64,000 nucleotides of DNA from the NCBI RefSeq assembly GCF_013214165.1, contig NZ_JABSSM010000022.1:1-64000 (forward strand), in the 5' to 3' direction. The first letter of the stretch is position 1. Every line of letters begins with the position of its first letter. Of this stretch, positions 32,367 to 42,361 are shown one piece after another. The DNA is from Shewanella sp. Its GTDB lineage: Bacteria > Pseudomonadota > Gammaproteobacteria > Enterobacterales > Shewanellaceae. The position numbers were made by a program, and so were the translations under genes. The notes beneath the pieces were generated by a model that was not told the DNA's origin, made no database searches, and saw nothing but the letters and a program-made list of their open reading frames with translations.

Positions 32367-32436
32367 TAAACACATTTTTGTCCACAAATGAGTTTCAGAC
32401 TCCCTGAAAACTAAAATCGAAGAAATAAATACTCAG

Positions 32437-32650
32437 GTGTGAACGCGGCTGTGACCTTCGAAAACAGGGATGTTTTCGTAGAGCTTACATGGACGTATTT
32501 ACAGCGTGTCATAGAAGTGTTTGCACATTCTTCGCCGGGCAGGCGTTAGATAACAGCTAAGCTATGGCATTCATAAAACCAGCCAAACAACAAAACCTGT
32601 CAAATGAACCTAACCCCTAAAGATATTTAACTAACTTGTTATCCGACAAG
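32437..32650 (+). repeat. Structured dispersed repeat, copy D
   Basis: GTGTGAAC(32437-32444)/GTTTGCAC(32519-32526), CTGTGAC(32449-32455)/GTCATAG(32508-32514), CGAAAAC(32459-32465)/GTTTTCG(32472-32478), CGCC/GGCG(32533-32545), CTTGTTATCCGACAAG(32635-32650). Confidence 0.8.
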
Positions 32651-32734
32651 TTGATAAGGTTTTTAGTCTAGAGCAGCCCAGAGAGCGGGATGAACTAGCG
32701 CGAATAGCTATGCTGGGTGAACTAGCTCGCGTCA

Positions 32735-33430
32735 CTAGGCGGGGTGAAATTCGGGAGAGCGCATTTTTGCCCACCAGATGTCATCGGCGACGATCTGGCC
32801 TAGGTCATCGACCTTAGGGTAGGGAACATTCTTGCGTAGACAGGCTTTGGCGTAGATGGGGTGGCCTTGTTCAAATAGCTTTATCTGACAGTAGTCATCA
32901 TCTAGCTTGCGACGGCCATACATGCCGGCGGCTTGTCGTTGGCGCTGGGCCTCATACATGATGAGTGCAGAGGCTACCGAGACATTGAGTGATTGCACCA
33001 TGCCTATCATGGGAATAATAATATGTTGATCGGCTGCCGCTATGCCTTCGGCGCTCACGCCATCATGTTCATTACCTAAGATGATGGCGGTGGGGCGGGT
33101 ATAGTCTATGTCACGAAAATCGACGGCCTGTTTCGAGAAGTTGGTGGCTAATATCTGCATGCCCTGAGCGCGAAACGCGGCTGTGGCATCATGCATATGA
33201 TAGTGCTTAATCGTTTTTACCCATTGCTGGCTACCGGAAGCTGTGTTGCCCGAGACGCGCATCTCTATATCTGGCCATACCGCATGAATTTGATGAATAC
33301 CCACGGCATCGGCGGTGCGGATCACGGCTGCTATGTTGTTGGTCTTATGCACCTTATCTAAACAGAGGGTGAGATCTGGCTGACGGTTATCCAACATTTC
33401 ATTGATACGTGCTAAGCGTTCTGGGCTCAT
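32735..33430 (-). CDS. trmH: tRNA (guanosine-2'-O-)-methyltransferase TrmH
   Basis: SpoU fold: NNIAAVIRTADAVG, ILGNEHDGVS, IPMIGMVQSLNVSVASA. Confidence 0.9.
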   Translation of the reverse strand: MSPERLARINEMLDNRQPDLTLCLDKVHKTNNIAAVIRTADAVGIHQIHAVWPDIEMRVSGNTASGSQQWVKTIKHYHMHDATAAFRAQGMQILATNFSKQAVDFRDIDYTRPTAIILGNEHDGVSAEGIAAADQHIIIPMIGMVQSLNVSVASALIMYEAQRQRQAAGMYGRRKLDDDYCQIKLFEQGHPIYAKACLRKNVPYPKVDDLGQIVADDIWWAKMRSPEFHPA

Positions 33431-33483
33431 AGACTTACTTCTTAAATCTGTAGCTGTATATGCATTTATGCAAGGAAAGCAAA

Positions 33484-33501
33484 AGGGCGCCGAAGCGCCC
33501 T
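33484..33501 (-). terminator. Terminator downstream of ridA
   Basis: AGGGCGC-CGAA-GCGCCCT; T-run on minus strand. Confidence 0.75.
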
Positions 33502-33520
33502 GATCGAGATTGAGTAGGGA

Positions 33521-33904
33521 TTAAATCTCCATCACTCCATCCATCTCCACTAGTGAGTCTTTCGGTAGCTGTTTAACTCCGATAGCCGCACGAGCCGGGT
33601 AAGGCTGTGAGAAGTAAGTTTCCATGATCTCGTTGACCGTGGCGAAGTTGCTCAGATCTGTCATGAAAATATTAAGTTTGACTATATCACTCAGAGAGCC
33701 GCCGGCGGCTTCACAGACCGCGGTCAAGTTGTCGAAGACTTGCACCACTTGTGCAGAAAATTCATCGCTAACCATCTGCATAGTCGCTGGGTCTAATGGG
33801 ATCTGACCAGACAGATAGACTGTGCTACCCACTTTAACAGCCTGAGAATAGGTGCCGATTGCCTGTGGTGCCTTATCGGTTGCTATGATGATTTTTTCTG
33901 CCAT
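33521..33904 (-). CDS. ridA: Reactive intermediate deaminase RidA
   Basis: Rid family: [40 protein letters not shown]. Confidence 0.9.
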   Translation of the reverse strand: MAEKIIIATDKAPQAIGTYSQAVKVGSTVYLSGQIPLDPATMQMVSDEFSAQVVQVFDNLTAVCEAAGGSLSDIVKLNIFMTDLSNFATVNEIMETYFSQPYPARAAIGVKQLPKDSLVEMDGVMEI

Positions 33905-33936
33905 AACGCTCTCTCTAGTTAGTCTTAATGAATTAT

Positions 33937-36042
33937 TTATCGATTACGGGATGTTCTGAGTACTTCGGGCAGTACCCTGATACGTCGCATCACGTTTGCT
34001 AGATGAATTCGGTCTCTTACTGAGATCCTCAGGTTGACTAAGAAGACTCTTCCGTCACGCTCTTCGGTACTTAGGCTGTGAATATTGGCACCCTCTCCGG
34101 CGACAATTGAGGTGATCTTAGCCAGGGCACCTTGGTGATTCACTATCTCTACCCGCAGATTAGCCTGGAACTCGACGCCTTCGGCATTATCCCATTGAAC
34201 CGGGATATATTTGTCTGGTTCACCTTGATAGCCCCGGATATTGGCACAGCTTTCCATATGGACGACTAGGCCCTTACCCGGACTCACGTGGGCAATAACC
34301 GCATCACCCGGAATGGGGCGACAACAGTTGGCGAAGGTGACAAGCATGCCCTCGGCGCCACGAATAGGCATCATGTGGGAATCATTATGTTCCAGAGGTA
34401 CGACCTTATCGCCCACTAACCTCTGCGCTATTACTATGCTCATCGCATTGCCCAGGCCGATATCAGCCAGCAATTCATCTAAGGTATTATGCTTGGTATC
34501 GTTGACGACTTTATCGATCTGCTGTGGATCGATAGAATCTAATTTGGTTTGGCCTAAGGCATGATTGAGTAGACGTTTACCTAAGATAACCGCGTCGTCT
34601 TCGGTGAGACTCTTGAGTAGCTGACGGATCTTAGCGCGTGCCTTGCCAGTCACCACGAAGTTTAGCCAGGCCGCATTGGGTCTGGCACCTTTGGCAGTGA
34701 TGATCTCTATCGTCTGCCCCGAGATCAGCGGCTGACTCAAGGGGTAGGCTTGACGGTTAACGCGAGCGCCGACACAGGTGTTACCCACGTCGGTATGAAC
34801 TTCATAGGCAAAATCGACCGGAGTTGCCCCAACCGGAAGTTCGAGAATACGCCCCTCTGGGGTAAATACGTAGATCTCTTCCGGGAAGAGTTCGGTCTTG
34901 AAGTTTTCCACAAATTCGAATGAGGTGCTGGCGCTCTGCTGCAGTTCGAGCAGGCTCTGCATCCACTTGCGAGCACGAACTTGACTGGTGGTGCCTTGCT
35001 GCGCCGAGTTGCCTTTCTTATAGATCCAGTGAGCAGCAACGCCTTTATCCGCCATCTGATCCATGTCTTCGGTACGGATCTGTATTTCGACCGGTACTCC
35101 ATGGGGGCCAAATAACGAGGTATGCAACGACTGATAGCCGTTGGCCTTTGGAATGGCGATATAATCTTTGAAACGGCCCGGGCGAGGCTTGTATAGGCCA
35201 TGCATGGCGCCCATGACTCGATAACAGGTATCTATGGAATCGACGACGATACGAAAGGCATAGATGTCCATGACTTCCTGGAATTGAAGTTCTTTATTGC
35301 GCATCTTGTTGTAGATGGAGTAGAGGTTTTTCTCGCGACCTTGGACTGTACCCTCGATCTTGGTATCTTCGAGGCGAGTATGTACCGCGGCTTCTATGCT
35401 CTGGATCAGTTCCTTGCGGTTACCTCGAGCGGCTTTTACCACCTCTTTCAATACGCGATAGCGCATTGGGTAATAAGCCTGAAAGCCTAAGTCTTCTAGC
35501 TCTATCTTGATATTATGGATACCGAGACGATTGGCTATGGGAGCATAAATTTCCAGAGTCTCCCGCGCAATACGGCGACGCTTATCGGGCCTTAAGGCTC
35601 CTAGGGTGCGCATATTGTGAGTGCGGTCGGCTAATTTGATGAGGATAACTCGGATATCTTGAGTCATGGCCATCATCATCTTGCGGAAGTTTTCGGCTTG
35701 TGCCTCTTTCTTGTCGCGAAATTTTAGCTTATCGAGTTTGGAGACGCCTTCGACCAGTTCGGCGATGGATTCACTGAAAATATCAGCCAACTCATCTTTA
35801 GTGACCGGGGTATCTTCGATAGTGTCATGCAGGAGGGCGGCCATAAGCGTCTCATGATCGAGACGCATATCGGCCAGGATGCGGGCGACCGCAACCGGGT
35901 GGGTGATATAGGGTTCACCACTTGTGCGCATTTGACCTTCATGGGCATCACGCGCCACCTGATAGGCCTGCTTGAGTAACGCTACCTGATCAGGTTCTAA
36001 ATAACTTGATGCAGACTCTTTGAGACCTTCAAACAGATACAA
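33937..36042 (-). CDS. spoT: Bifunctional (p)ppGpp synthetase/hydrolase SpoT
   Basis: HD hydrolase (LLHDTIEDT), RelA/SpoT synthetase, TGS and ACT domains. Confidence 0.95.
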   Translation of the reverse strand: MYLFEGLKESASSYLEPDQVALLKQAYQVARDAHEGQMRTSGEPYITHPVAVARILADMRLDHETLMAALLHDTIEDTPVTKDELADIFSESIAELVEGVSKLDKLKFRDKKEAQAENFRKMMMAMTQDIRVILIKLADRTHNMRTLGALRPDKRRRIARETLEIYAPIANRLGIHNIKIELEDLGFQAYYPMRYRVLKEVVKAARGNRKELIQSIEAAVHTRLEDTKIEGTVQGREKNLYSIYNKMRNKELQFQEVMDIYAFRIVVDSIDTCYRVMGAMHGLYKPRPGRFKDYIAIPKANGYQSLHTSLFGPHGVPVEIQIRTEDMDQMADKGVAAHWIYKKGNSAQQGTTSQVRARKWMQSLLELQQSASTSFEFVENFKTELFPEEIYVFTPEGRILELPVGATPVDFAYEVHTDVGNTCVGARVNRQAYPLSQPLISGQTIEIITAKGARPNAAWLNFVVTGKARAKIRQLLKSLTEDDAVILGKRLLNHALGQTKLDSIDPQQIDKVVNDTKHNTLDELLADIGLGNAMSIVIAQRLVGDKVVPLEHNDSHMMPIRGAEGMLVTFANCCRPIPGDAVIAHVSPGKGLVVHMESCANIRGYQGEPDKYIPVQWDNAEGVEFQANLRVEIVNHQGALAKITSIVAGEGANIHSLSTEERDGRVFLVNLRISVRDRIHLANVMRRIRVLPEVLRTSRNR

Positions 36043-36055
36043 GTGGTTGTACTCC

Positions 36056-36340
36056 TTATATTACGTTGTTGCGACCTTCGGCAATCGCTGCAACGGCAGC
36101 AATTTCTGCTGCTTCACGTTCACGAACCGTTTGGCGCTCATCGGCATCCAAAGTCTCGGCGGTAACTAGACCTAATTCGATTTCGCGCAATGCGATAACG
36201 GTAGGCTTGTCGTTCTCCGGATCTACCATAGGCTCTTTGCCCTGCACAGCGATTTGGCGAGCACGACGCGCTGCAACCAGGATCATATCAAAACGGTTAC
36301 CGATTTTGTTTACGGCGTCTTCTACAGTTACGCGAGCCAT
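36056..36340 (-). CDS. rpoZ: RNA polymerase omega subunit
   Basis: [28 protein letters not shown]. Confidence 0.95.
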   Translation of the reverse strand: MARVTVEDAVNKIGNRFDMILVAARRARQIAVQGKEPMVDPENDKPTVIALREIELGLVTAETLDADERQTVREREAAEIAAVAAIAEGRNNVI

Positions 36341-36396
36341 GTGTGAAACTCCAGTGTTAGGATGAAAAAATGACGCAAAATTGTATATGATGGCGG

Positions 36397-37020
36397 CTAG
36401 TCTGCCAACAGATCTTTAATCATATCATTTAGTGCATGAATTTGGCTAGCACCTGTTAGGCGTTGGCTGCGAATAATTGCGACTAAGTCGGCTAAAGCTG
36501 TGTCGAAATCGTCATTTATGATGATGAAATCATACTCGTCATAATGGGAGATCTCTGATGCTGCTTGAGCCATACGCCCGGCGATGACTTCGCTGCTATC
36601 TTGGCCACGACCCGTGAGGCGTTTTTCTAATTCGGCTCTTGAGGGGGGGAGAATAAATATTCCAATGGCCTCGGACATCACTTTCTTGACCTGTTGCGCC
36701 CCTTGCCAGTCGATATCGAGAAAGACATCTATGCCATCGGTCAAGGTTTGCTCGATCACTTTTCGCGATGTGCCGTAGTAGTTGCCAAACACCTCGGCCC
36801 ACTCGAAAAACGCATTTTCGGCGATCAAGGCTTTAAACTCTTCGGTTGTCACGAAATGATAGTGCTGGCCATTGACCTCACCCGGACGAGGTTTACGAGT
36901 CGTATGTGACACGGAAACTTGTTTATCGGCGGGCTTATCTTGTAGCAATGCCGAAATGAGAGAGGATTTACCCGCGCCGCTGGGCGCCGATACGATAAAG
37001 AGATTTCCGCGTGCGGTCAT
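36397..37020 (-). CDS. gmk: Guanylate kinase
   Basis: [31 protein letters not shown]. Confidence 0.95.
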   Translation of the reverse strand: MTARGNLFIVSAPSGAGKSSLISALLQDKPADKQVSVSHTTRKPRPGEVNGQHYHFVTTEEFKALIAENAFFEWAEVFGNYYGTSRKVIEQTLTDGIDVFLDIDWQGAQQVKKVMSEAIGIFILPPSRAELEKRLTGRGQDSSEVIAGRMAQAASEISHYDEYDFIIINDDFDTALADLVAIIRSQRLTGASQIHALNDMIKDLLAD

Positions 37021-37358
37021 GAGCTAAGCATCCAAAATGTAAAACGAAATATGGCTCCCGAGCATCGGGAAGTCGCATATTATACGCCCGACAGCCGCTG
37101 CGGCGCTAGTGGCAGTTTAATCTGAATCCTATTAATGTTTTTTGAGGGAACGGGATAAGTGAAACAAGTTTAATGCCTGATCCACACGCTTTATTCAAGC
37201 TGGCACTGACTTTGAGCTATAAATTGGTTAGTCTGTATACGGTTAATTCGACCATTTTAGGTGTATGACGCTTAAGAAATATGAGACCTATGGGTCGCTT
37301 CATTTTTACTCTTAACTCCTAGGAGTAAGAGCATTCAATTTTATTAGGTATTTTTTCC

Positions 37359-38444
37359 ATGCAATATCAATCACTTTTTTGCTTCAAGGGCCTAGATAAT
37401 GGGGTCAGATTTGCGGTAATTAGTGCCTCCGTGTATCTTATTTTACTGCTTAGTTTTGTGATCTTGGGTCAAAGTGCAGCCCTCTTGGTGCTAGGCTGTT
37501 TACTCGCCCCGGTACTTGGCTTGAGCGCTTATAGAAGGATGCGTGATGTGGCAGGGCCAACCTGGTATGCCAGCCTGGTGTTAATCCCCCTATGCCTATT
37601 TTCAATCTCACTCGTCTATGCCGCTAGCCTGACGCTAACAGTCGTTATTCTTATCATCGCTGCTTTACTCAGCCTGTTTTTTGCCAGGCTCTCCCCGGTT
37701 GGCAAGGTTAAGTCCTATCATCAAGGTTATGCGGGCCCAGCAGTCACATCTGTATCTAGAGCCAAGGTTAGACGAGTAGAGCCTAGATTAGGTGGTCATG
37801 GGGGCGTTGCAGATAGCGATGAGTATGACGTACAAGAGCCTGATGCATATGAAGACGTGAGTGAGGAGGAGCAATGGCAGACATCCTCCTCTCAGCAGAG
37901 ATTTTCTGACTCGATGGCACTGAGGCAGTGGATTTATTGGGCTAAACAGAATAAAAAACTATTATTCGGTGTCGTAGCCGGTCTGGGTGTTTTAGTGCTT
38001 ATAGGCGGCTTGTATGAGGCATTATCTTCTGCTGATGAGCCTGCAAACGAACGGATTCAAGCGCTATCAGAGCAGGTAATTGCACCCATTAGAGAAGAAG
38101 CTAAAATACCGGACGGATTTAGCGTGTTGTTGGAAAACGATGTGCTGATCATTCGCTGGTTAGGAGAGAAGGGAATCGCGGGCGAGATCTGGTCCCTCGC
38201 ATCGGCAAAGGGAGACCGCAGCTGTGCCAAGCTGAGTTTCAACGATGGCAGTCATTATCGGCCCATGCGAGTGGAATATATGCCTGATACGTCCATCGAG
38301 GCGCGTTTCTCACCTCTCGATACGCGAGGGATAATCTCAGACATCGCAATGCGTGGCAGCATCAAGCTATGTGGCTATGGTTTCAGCCTCAAGGGAAGCC
38401 AGTCCGCATTGGCTAAAAATGCCGCTTTTATCCCTTATTTATAG
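37359..38444 (+). CDS. Hypothetical membrane protein
   Basis: TM segments plus a C-terminal soluble domain. Confidence 0.6.
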   Translation: MQYQSLFCFKGLDNGVRFAVISASVYLILLLSFVILGQSAALLVLGCLLAPVLGLSAYRRMRDVAGPTWYASLVLIPLCLFSISLVYAASLTLTVVILIIAALLSLFFARLSPVGKVKSYHQGYAGPAVTSVSRAKVRRVEPRLGGHGGVADSDEYDVQEPDAYEDVSEEEQWQTSSSQQRFSDSMALRQWIYWAKQNKKLLFGVVAGLGVLVLIGGLYEALSSADEPANERIQALSEQVIAPIREEAKIPDGFSVLLENDVLIIRWLGEKGIAGEIWSLASAKGDRSCAKLSFNDGSHYRPMRVEYMPDTSIEARFSPLDTRGIISDIAMRGSIKLCGYGFSLKGSQSALAKNAAFIPYL

Positions 38445-38541
38445 CTGACATAATAGCTGGAATAAATGTCACTTAGACTTTAGACTGCTCGGCAGAAAAG
38501 CTCTCAGGAGCTTTAACTAATAAGTGAAATGGAGTTGTTGA

Positions 38542-39609
38542 GTGATTGATTTTATCAGGCAGTCTGTGTTGCCTTATTTTGGTATTGGGAGCAGCGATGC
38601 CAAAGTCTCATCTCTGGGAAATGGTCATATAAATGATACTTTCTTGGTCCGTTGGAGTGATGGTGAATTCGTTCTTCAAGGACTCAATACTCAGGTATTC
38701 AAGACGCCGAACGCCTTGGTTGAAAATGCTCATAAAATATCTGAACACTTAGCAAGAAAGCGTAAGACCAATGACTATTCGCTTAAGGTCGTTAAGCCTG
38801 TGCGTACCGATAAAGGCCTGCTGGCTGTCGATCTCGGTGAGCAAGGTTTTTGGCGTGCCATCACTTACCTTCCCCATAGCCGGAGCATAGACGTGGTCAG
38901 CTCTGAAGATGAAGCCTACTCCGCGGCCAAGGCATTTGGGCATTTCTCATCTTGCCTGAGCGATTTTGATGCGACTCAGCTTGAGGATGTTATCCCACAG
39001 TTTCATCACCTTCCCGGACGTATAGAACAGCTCATGGTTGCAGTGAAGAATGACCAACATAATAGGTTGGCTAGCTGTCAGGACTGGGTTGATTTCGTCT
39101 TTTCTCAGCAAGACATCCTACAAGAACTTGGTGAGGTTTCGTCAACTTTGCCATTTAGAACATGTCATAACGACACTAAGATCAATAACATGCTTTATGA
39201 TGAACGGAATATGAGCAGCTTGGCTATCATAGATCTCGATACCTGCATGAAGGGACATCTCATGTATGACTTCGGTGACATGGTGAGAACCTTCACCTCG
39301 CCGGAAGAGGAAGACTCGACATCTCTGGAGAATGTTCATGTTCGCGAAGCTATTTTTGCCGCCATCTGCCGTGGTTATTTGAGTGAACTCGGTACTGTGC
39401 TGACCCAAGATGAGAAAGCCAGCTTGTGGCTAGGTGCCCGAGTCATGTGCCTGATGATTGGGGTGCGCTTCCTGACCGATCACCTTAACGGTGATATTTA
39501 TTTTCATATACAGCATGAGAATCATAATTTAGAGCGCGGGGCGAATCAATTCACCTTATACCAGAGCCTGCTTGATCAGCAAGTCAGGCTAAAAACTTAT
39601 TTAAATTGA
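38542..39609 (+). CDS. APH-family phosphotransferase (N-acetylhexosamine kinase-like)
   Basis: FRTCHNDTKINNMLYD; AIIDLDTCMKGHLMYDFGDMVRT. Confidence 0.8.
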   Translation: MIDFIRQSVLPYFGIGSSDAKVSSLGNGHINDTFLVRWSDGEFVLQGLNTQVFKTPNALVENAHKISEHLARKRKTNDYSLKVVKPVRTDKGLLAVDLGEQGFWRAITYLPHSRSIDVVSSEDEAYSAAKAFGHFSSCLSDFDATQLEDVIPQFHHLPGRIEQLMVAVKNDQHNRLASCQDWVDFVFSQQDILQELGEVSSTLPFRTCHNDTKINNMLYDERNMSSLAIIDLDTCMKGHLMYDFGDMVRTFTSPEEEDSTSLENVHVREAIFAAICRGYLSELGTVLTQDEKASLWLGARVMCLMIGVRFLTDHLNGDIYFHIQHENHNLERGANQFTLYQSLLDQQVRLKTYLN

Positions 39610-39649
39610 GTCCGCCATCTTAATTGACAGTGTTTGGGAAGCTTGTTGA

Positions 39650-40288
39650 TCATGAGGTTAATATGTCACGTATTTTTCGAGACTTCTGCTGTCCTATGCC
39701 CTCTATTTTACAGAGCTCTTCTGCTGATGCCGTGAATATGGCCTCTATGTTATCAAAGTGGTTCAACAGGCGTTTTGCTAATTTGGGGCCGACTTGAGGA
39801 AGGCTTTGTAGTATGAAAAGTTGGCGGTTTTTTTTACGTTTGGGTTTTCTGCCATTGTGTATTAAGTCTGTTTCTCTGCCGTGTAATTGTTTGGCACAAA
39901 AGTAGAGTATTTTAGCTGATTCAGCCTGAGACAAGCTACGTAAGATAGGCATGTTGAAGTTGATTGAAATAGAGCACAGCGCCCCTATCAATGCTTCTCG
40001 AGTTATATCATAAGATGCAATATCGCGAGATGAGCCTTCTATAAGCAGTGCTGTATTGTGGTCGCATGCGGATAATCTCTCGACCTGAGAAAATAGCCTA
40101 CCGTCACAGAGAGAAACCACCAGATCGGGCAGGGTCTTCCTTTCGATAAGCCAGTTACCTATCTGATAATCGCCGAGTGTGAGCCGTTTTTTCACTAGAT
40201 AAACGTTGTCATGGAGGGACAATTGCGCCAGCAATAAGTCTGCGTGTTCCCTGTCGTCATAGGCTATCTCAATGAGGGGGTTATTCAT
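39650..40288 (-). CDS. ERCC4-domain (XPF/MUS81-like) nuclease with C-terminal HhH
   Basis: IAYDDREHA...LTLGDYQIGNWLIERKTLPDLVVSL (ERCC4 ERKxxxD-type core); LPQVGPKLAKRLL and IEGIGQQKSRKI HhH motifs. Confidence 0.85.
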   Translation of the reverse strand: MNNPLIEIAYDDREHADLLLAQLSLHDNVYLVKKRLTLGDYQIGNWLIERKTLPDLVVSLCDGRLFSQVERLSACDHNTALLIEGSSRDIASYDITREALIGALCSISINFNMPILRSLSQAESAKILYFCAKQLHGRETDLIHNGRKPKRKKNRQLFILQSLPQVGPKLAKRLLNHFDNIEAIFTASAEELCKIEGIGQQKSRKIRDILTS

Positions 40289-40436
40289 CCTGAATACTCA
40301 ATCAAAACTTCGACTGTTACTGAGTCTAGCTTAAATTCAAGCATGTTCTGTTTTATGTCAAATTCTGTAGCAAGGTCATCAATGGTTTGGAAAGGTGATA
40401 ACATGCTGGTCATCTAAAGAGTTAATCTGAGAGACC

Positions 40437-41165
40437 TTGATGGCGCTATTTTTAAGCCTGTCCAATCCCATGTGTAAAATGCTTAAGCAGCCCCTTGAGC
40501 GAATGACTGACGCCGATGGCAATAATCCTGGTGTGCAGTCGATTAGCACCAATGCTAATCGTGTGAGTTGGCAGGGGCAGGTTATTCACTTATCAGGCCG
40601 TCAGTGGCAGCCCTATGATGATGGCAGTTGGTTGGTGGTGTTTATGGAGTCCCATAGCCGGTACAACATGATGCTCCATTACCCTGCTAAGCCTGAATGG
40701 GATCAGGTACAGCAAGATTTTTATAATCACTGGAAATTACACGCCATTGCTTGGTTGCGAGCGGAGGGTTTTATTCAAAACGATGATCATGGCATGCAGG
40801 TGCTCGATAATATCGAAGATTACTTTGAACGCACTAAGGTTCACCGTTTTCGCAATTTAGACCGCAGCATAGGTGCTCATATTACTGAGATACAGTACTA
40901 TTTACATTCACTTTTTGATGATCAAAAACCGCGTAATTTTAACAGCGATGAGGCGTGGGAGCTGAGCATATTTATCAATCAGCAACCGCGTAAAATTAAT
41001 GGCCAGCGCAGTAAAAAGCACCAATTTACCCCAGTGGACCGCTTTATCGATGATGTTCTATACCGCTTTTCTAGTGGCATCAGCGTCACCAGTTATCCCA
41101 ATATCGAACCGGGGGATTTTCCGTGTCCGTATCCGCAACAACCCGTGTTAAGACTGTTGAAGTAA
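40437..41165 (+). CDS. Hypothetical protein (possible DUF6933-like)
   Basis: 242-aa ORF; its C-terminus GDFPCPYPQQ recurs as a remnant at 42244-42339. Confidence 0.55.
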   Translation: MMALFLSLSNPMCKMLKQPLERMTDADGNNPGVQSISTNANRVSWQGQVIHLSGRQWQPYDDGSWLVVFMESHSRYNMMLHYPAKPEWDQVQQDFYNHWKLHAIAWLRAEGFIQNDDHGMQVLDNIEDYFERTKVHRFRNLDRSIGAHITEIQYYLHSLFDDQKPRNFNSDEAWELSIFINQQPRKINGQRSKKHQFTPVDRFIDDVLYRFSSGISVTSYPNIEPGDFPCPYPQQPVLRLLK

Positions 41166-41281
41166 TTGAATAATCGAGTAATTGGGGCCAGAGTCTGATT
41201 GAGTAAATTGGATAATAGTGCCTGCTGATCATCGTATTTTTGAGACCAGCCATTTACACGGCTACCCAGAACACGCTAGGT

Positions 41282-41385
41282 TTTAACGCCTCTAGCGTGT
41301 AGAAAGTGCTTTAACGCCTATAGCGTGTAAATATGGTTTTAACGGTTAAAGCGTATAAAGCTTGGTTTACCTGTTTTAGCGGGTA
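41282..41385 (+). promoter_or_regulatory. Four operator-like units at exact 28-bp period upstream of hipBA remnant
   Basis: TTTAACGCCTCTAGCGTGTA (41282), TTTAACGCCTATAGCGTGTA (41310), TTTAACGGTTAAAGCGTATA (41338), TTTACCTGTTTTAGCGGGTA (41366). Confidence 0.75.
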
Positions 41386-41423
41386 AAATAGATGTGAAGA
41401 TCGGCGCTAAAGGTAACACTATC

Positions 41424-41555
41424 ATGAAGGTGACTAACTCAAAACAGCTGAGTGCGTATCTCAAAGATGCCCGGCTTAATAACTCACAGCTAGCAAATCC
41501 ACCAAACACAGCCGCAAGCAGTGAGTCTAACAAGGCGTGGAAGGAGGAGTGGTAA
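41424..41555 (+). pseudogene. hipB: hipB-like antitoxin remnant
   Basis: MKVTNSKQLSAYLKDARLNNS N-terminus, then collapses to a 43-aa ORF; stop overlaps the hipA start (TAATG). Confidence 0.65.
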
Positions 41556-42236
41556 TGGCAGTCCTCGATGTTTATATGAATGGTTATCTGGTGGGTGAGT
41601 TTACTAAATCGACGACGGGTTCCCATCTGTTTAAGTATGTAGCCCAATGGTTAGACACGCCTAGTAGTCGTCCTATCTCATTATCTATGCCGCTGCGAAA
41701 GCAAGCGTGGCCCAGGTATTGAGCAGATCATGCGGTATCTACTCGGCTCGATGAATTCTGAGCGAGATAGATATAACTTTATGAAGTCTCAGGTGCTGTT
41801 CTGGCTGTTAGCAGCAACCTATGGTCATGCCAAAAACTTCTCACTTTTCATTGAGGCCGATGGCGGATATCGACTAACCCCCTGTTACGATATTTTATCT
41901 ATGTATCCAGTCATTGGGGGTAAGGGATTAAATATTCGCGATGCCAAGTTGGCTATGGGGCTTAAGGCAACGAAAGGTAAGAAGTATCAAATTGCACAGA
42001 TCTTTCCAAGACACTTTATGCAAACTGCTCAGGCTATAGGTTTTGACATCTATGCTATGTCTGCCATCTTGATTGAGATTGCTGATACAGTCGATTTTGT
42101 GGTGATGGAAGTTAAGAGGCAGCTGCCAAAAGACTTTCCTGCGCACATAAGGGATTCAATACTTGATGGACTAGCTAATAGAGCGGAACGGATAACCGTA
42201 GATTGGGGCCGACTTGAGGAAGGCTTTGATGTATGA
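41555..42236 (+). pseudogene. hipA: hipA-like toxin kinase, internally deleted and frameshifted
   Basis: N-terminal LDVYMNGYLVGEFTK...ISLSMPLR (41555-41722); C-terminal GIEQIMRYLLGS...WLLAATYGHAKNFSLF in another frame; central domain missing. Confidence 0.8.
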
Positions 42237-42361
42237 AAAGCTGGTGATTGCCCGTGTCCTTATCAGCAAACAAGCTTGTCAGCGATAGAGAAAGCACTTG
42301 TCCAACGAAGACAGGAAAACGCGGTATTGCTGAGTTAACAAATATAAAAGAGTAGCCAAAT

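Noticed and set aside
34737-35201. 154-aa minus ORF inside spoT
   Set aside because: Alternate frame of spoT; composition typical of a shadow ORF
41282-41385. 28-bp periodic array as a CRISPR
   Set aside because: Units are imperfect palindromic operator-like boxes with no unique spacers, only four units, and no cas genes nearby
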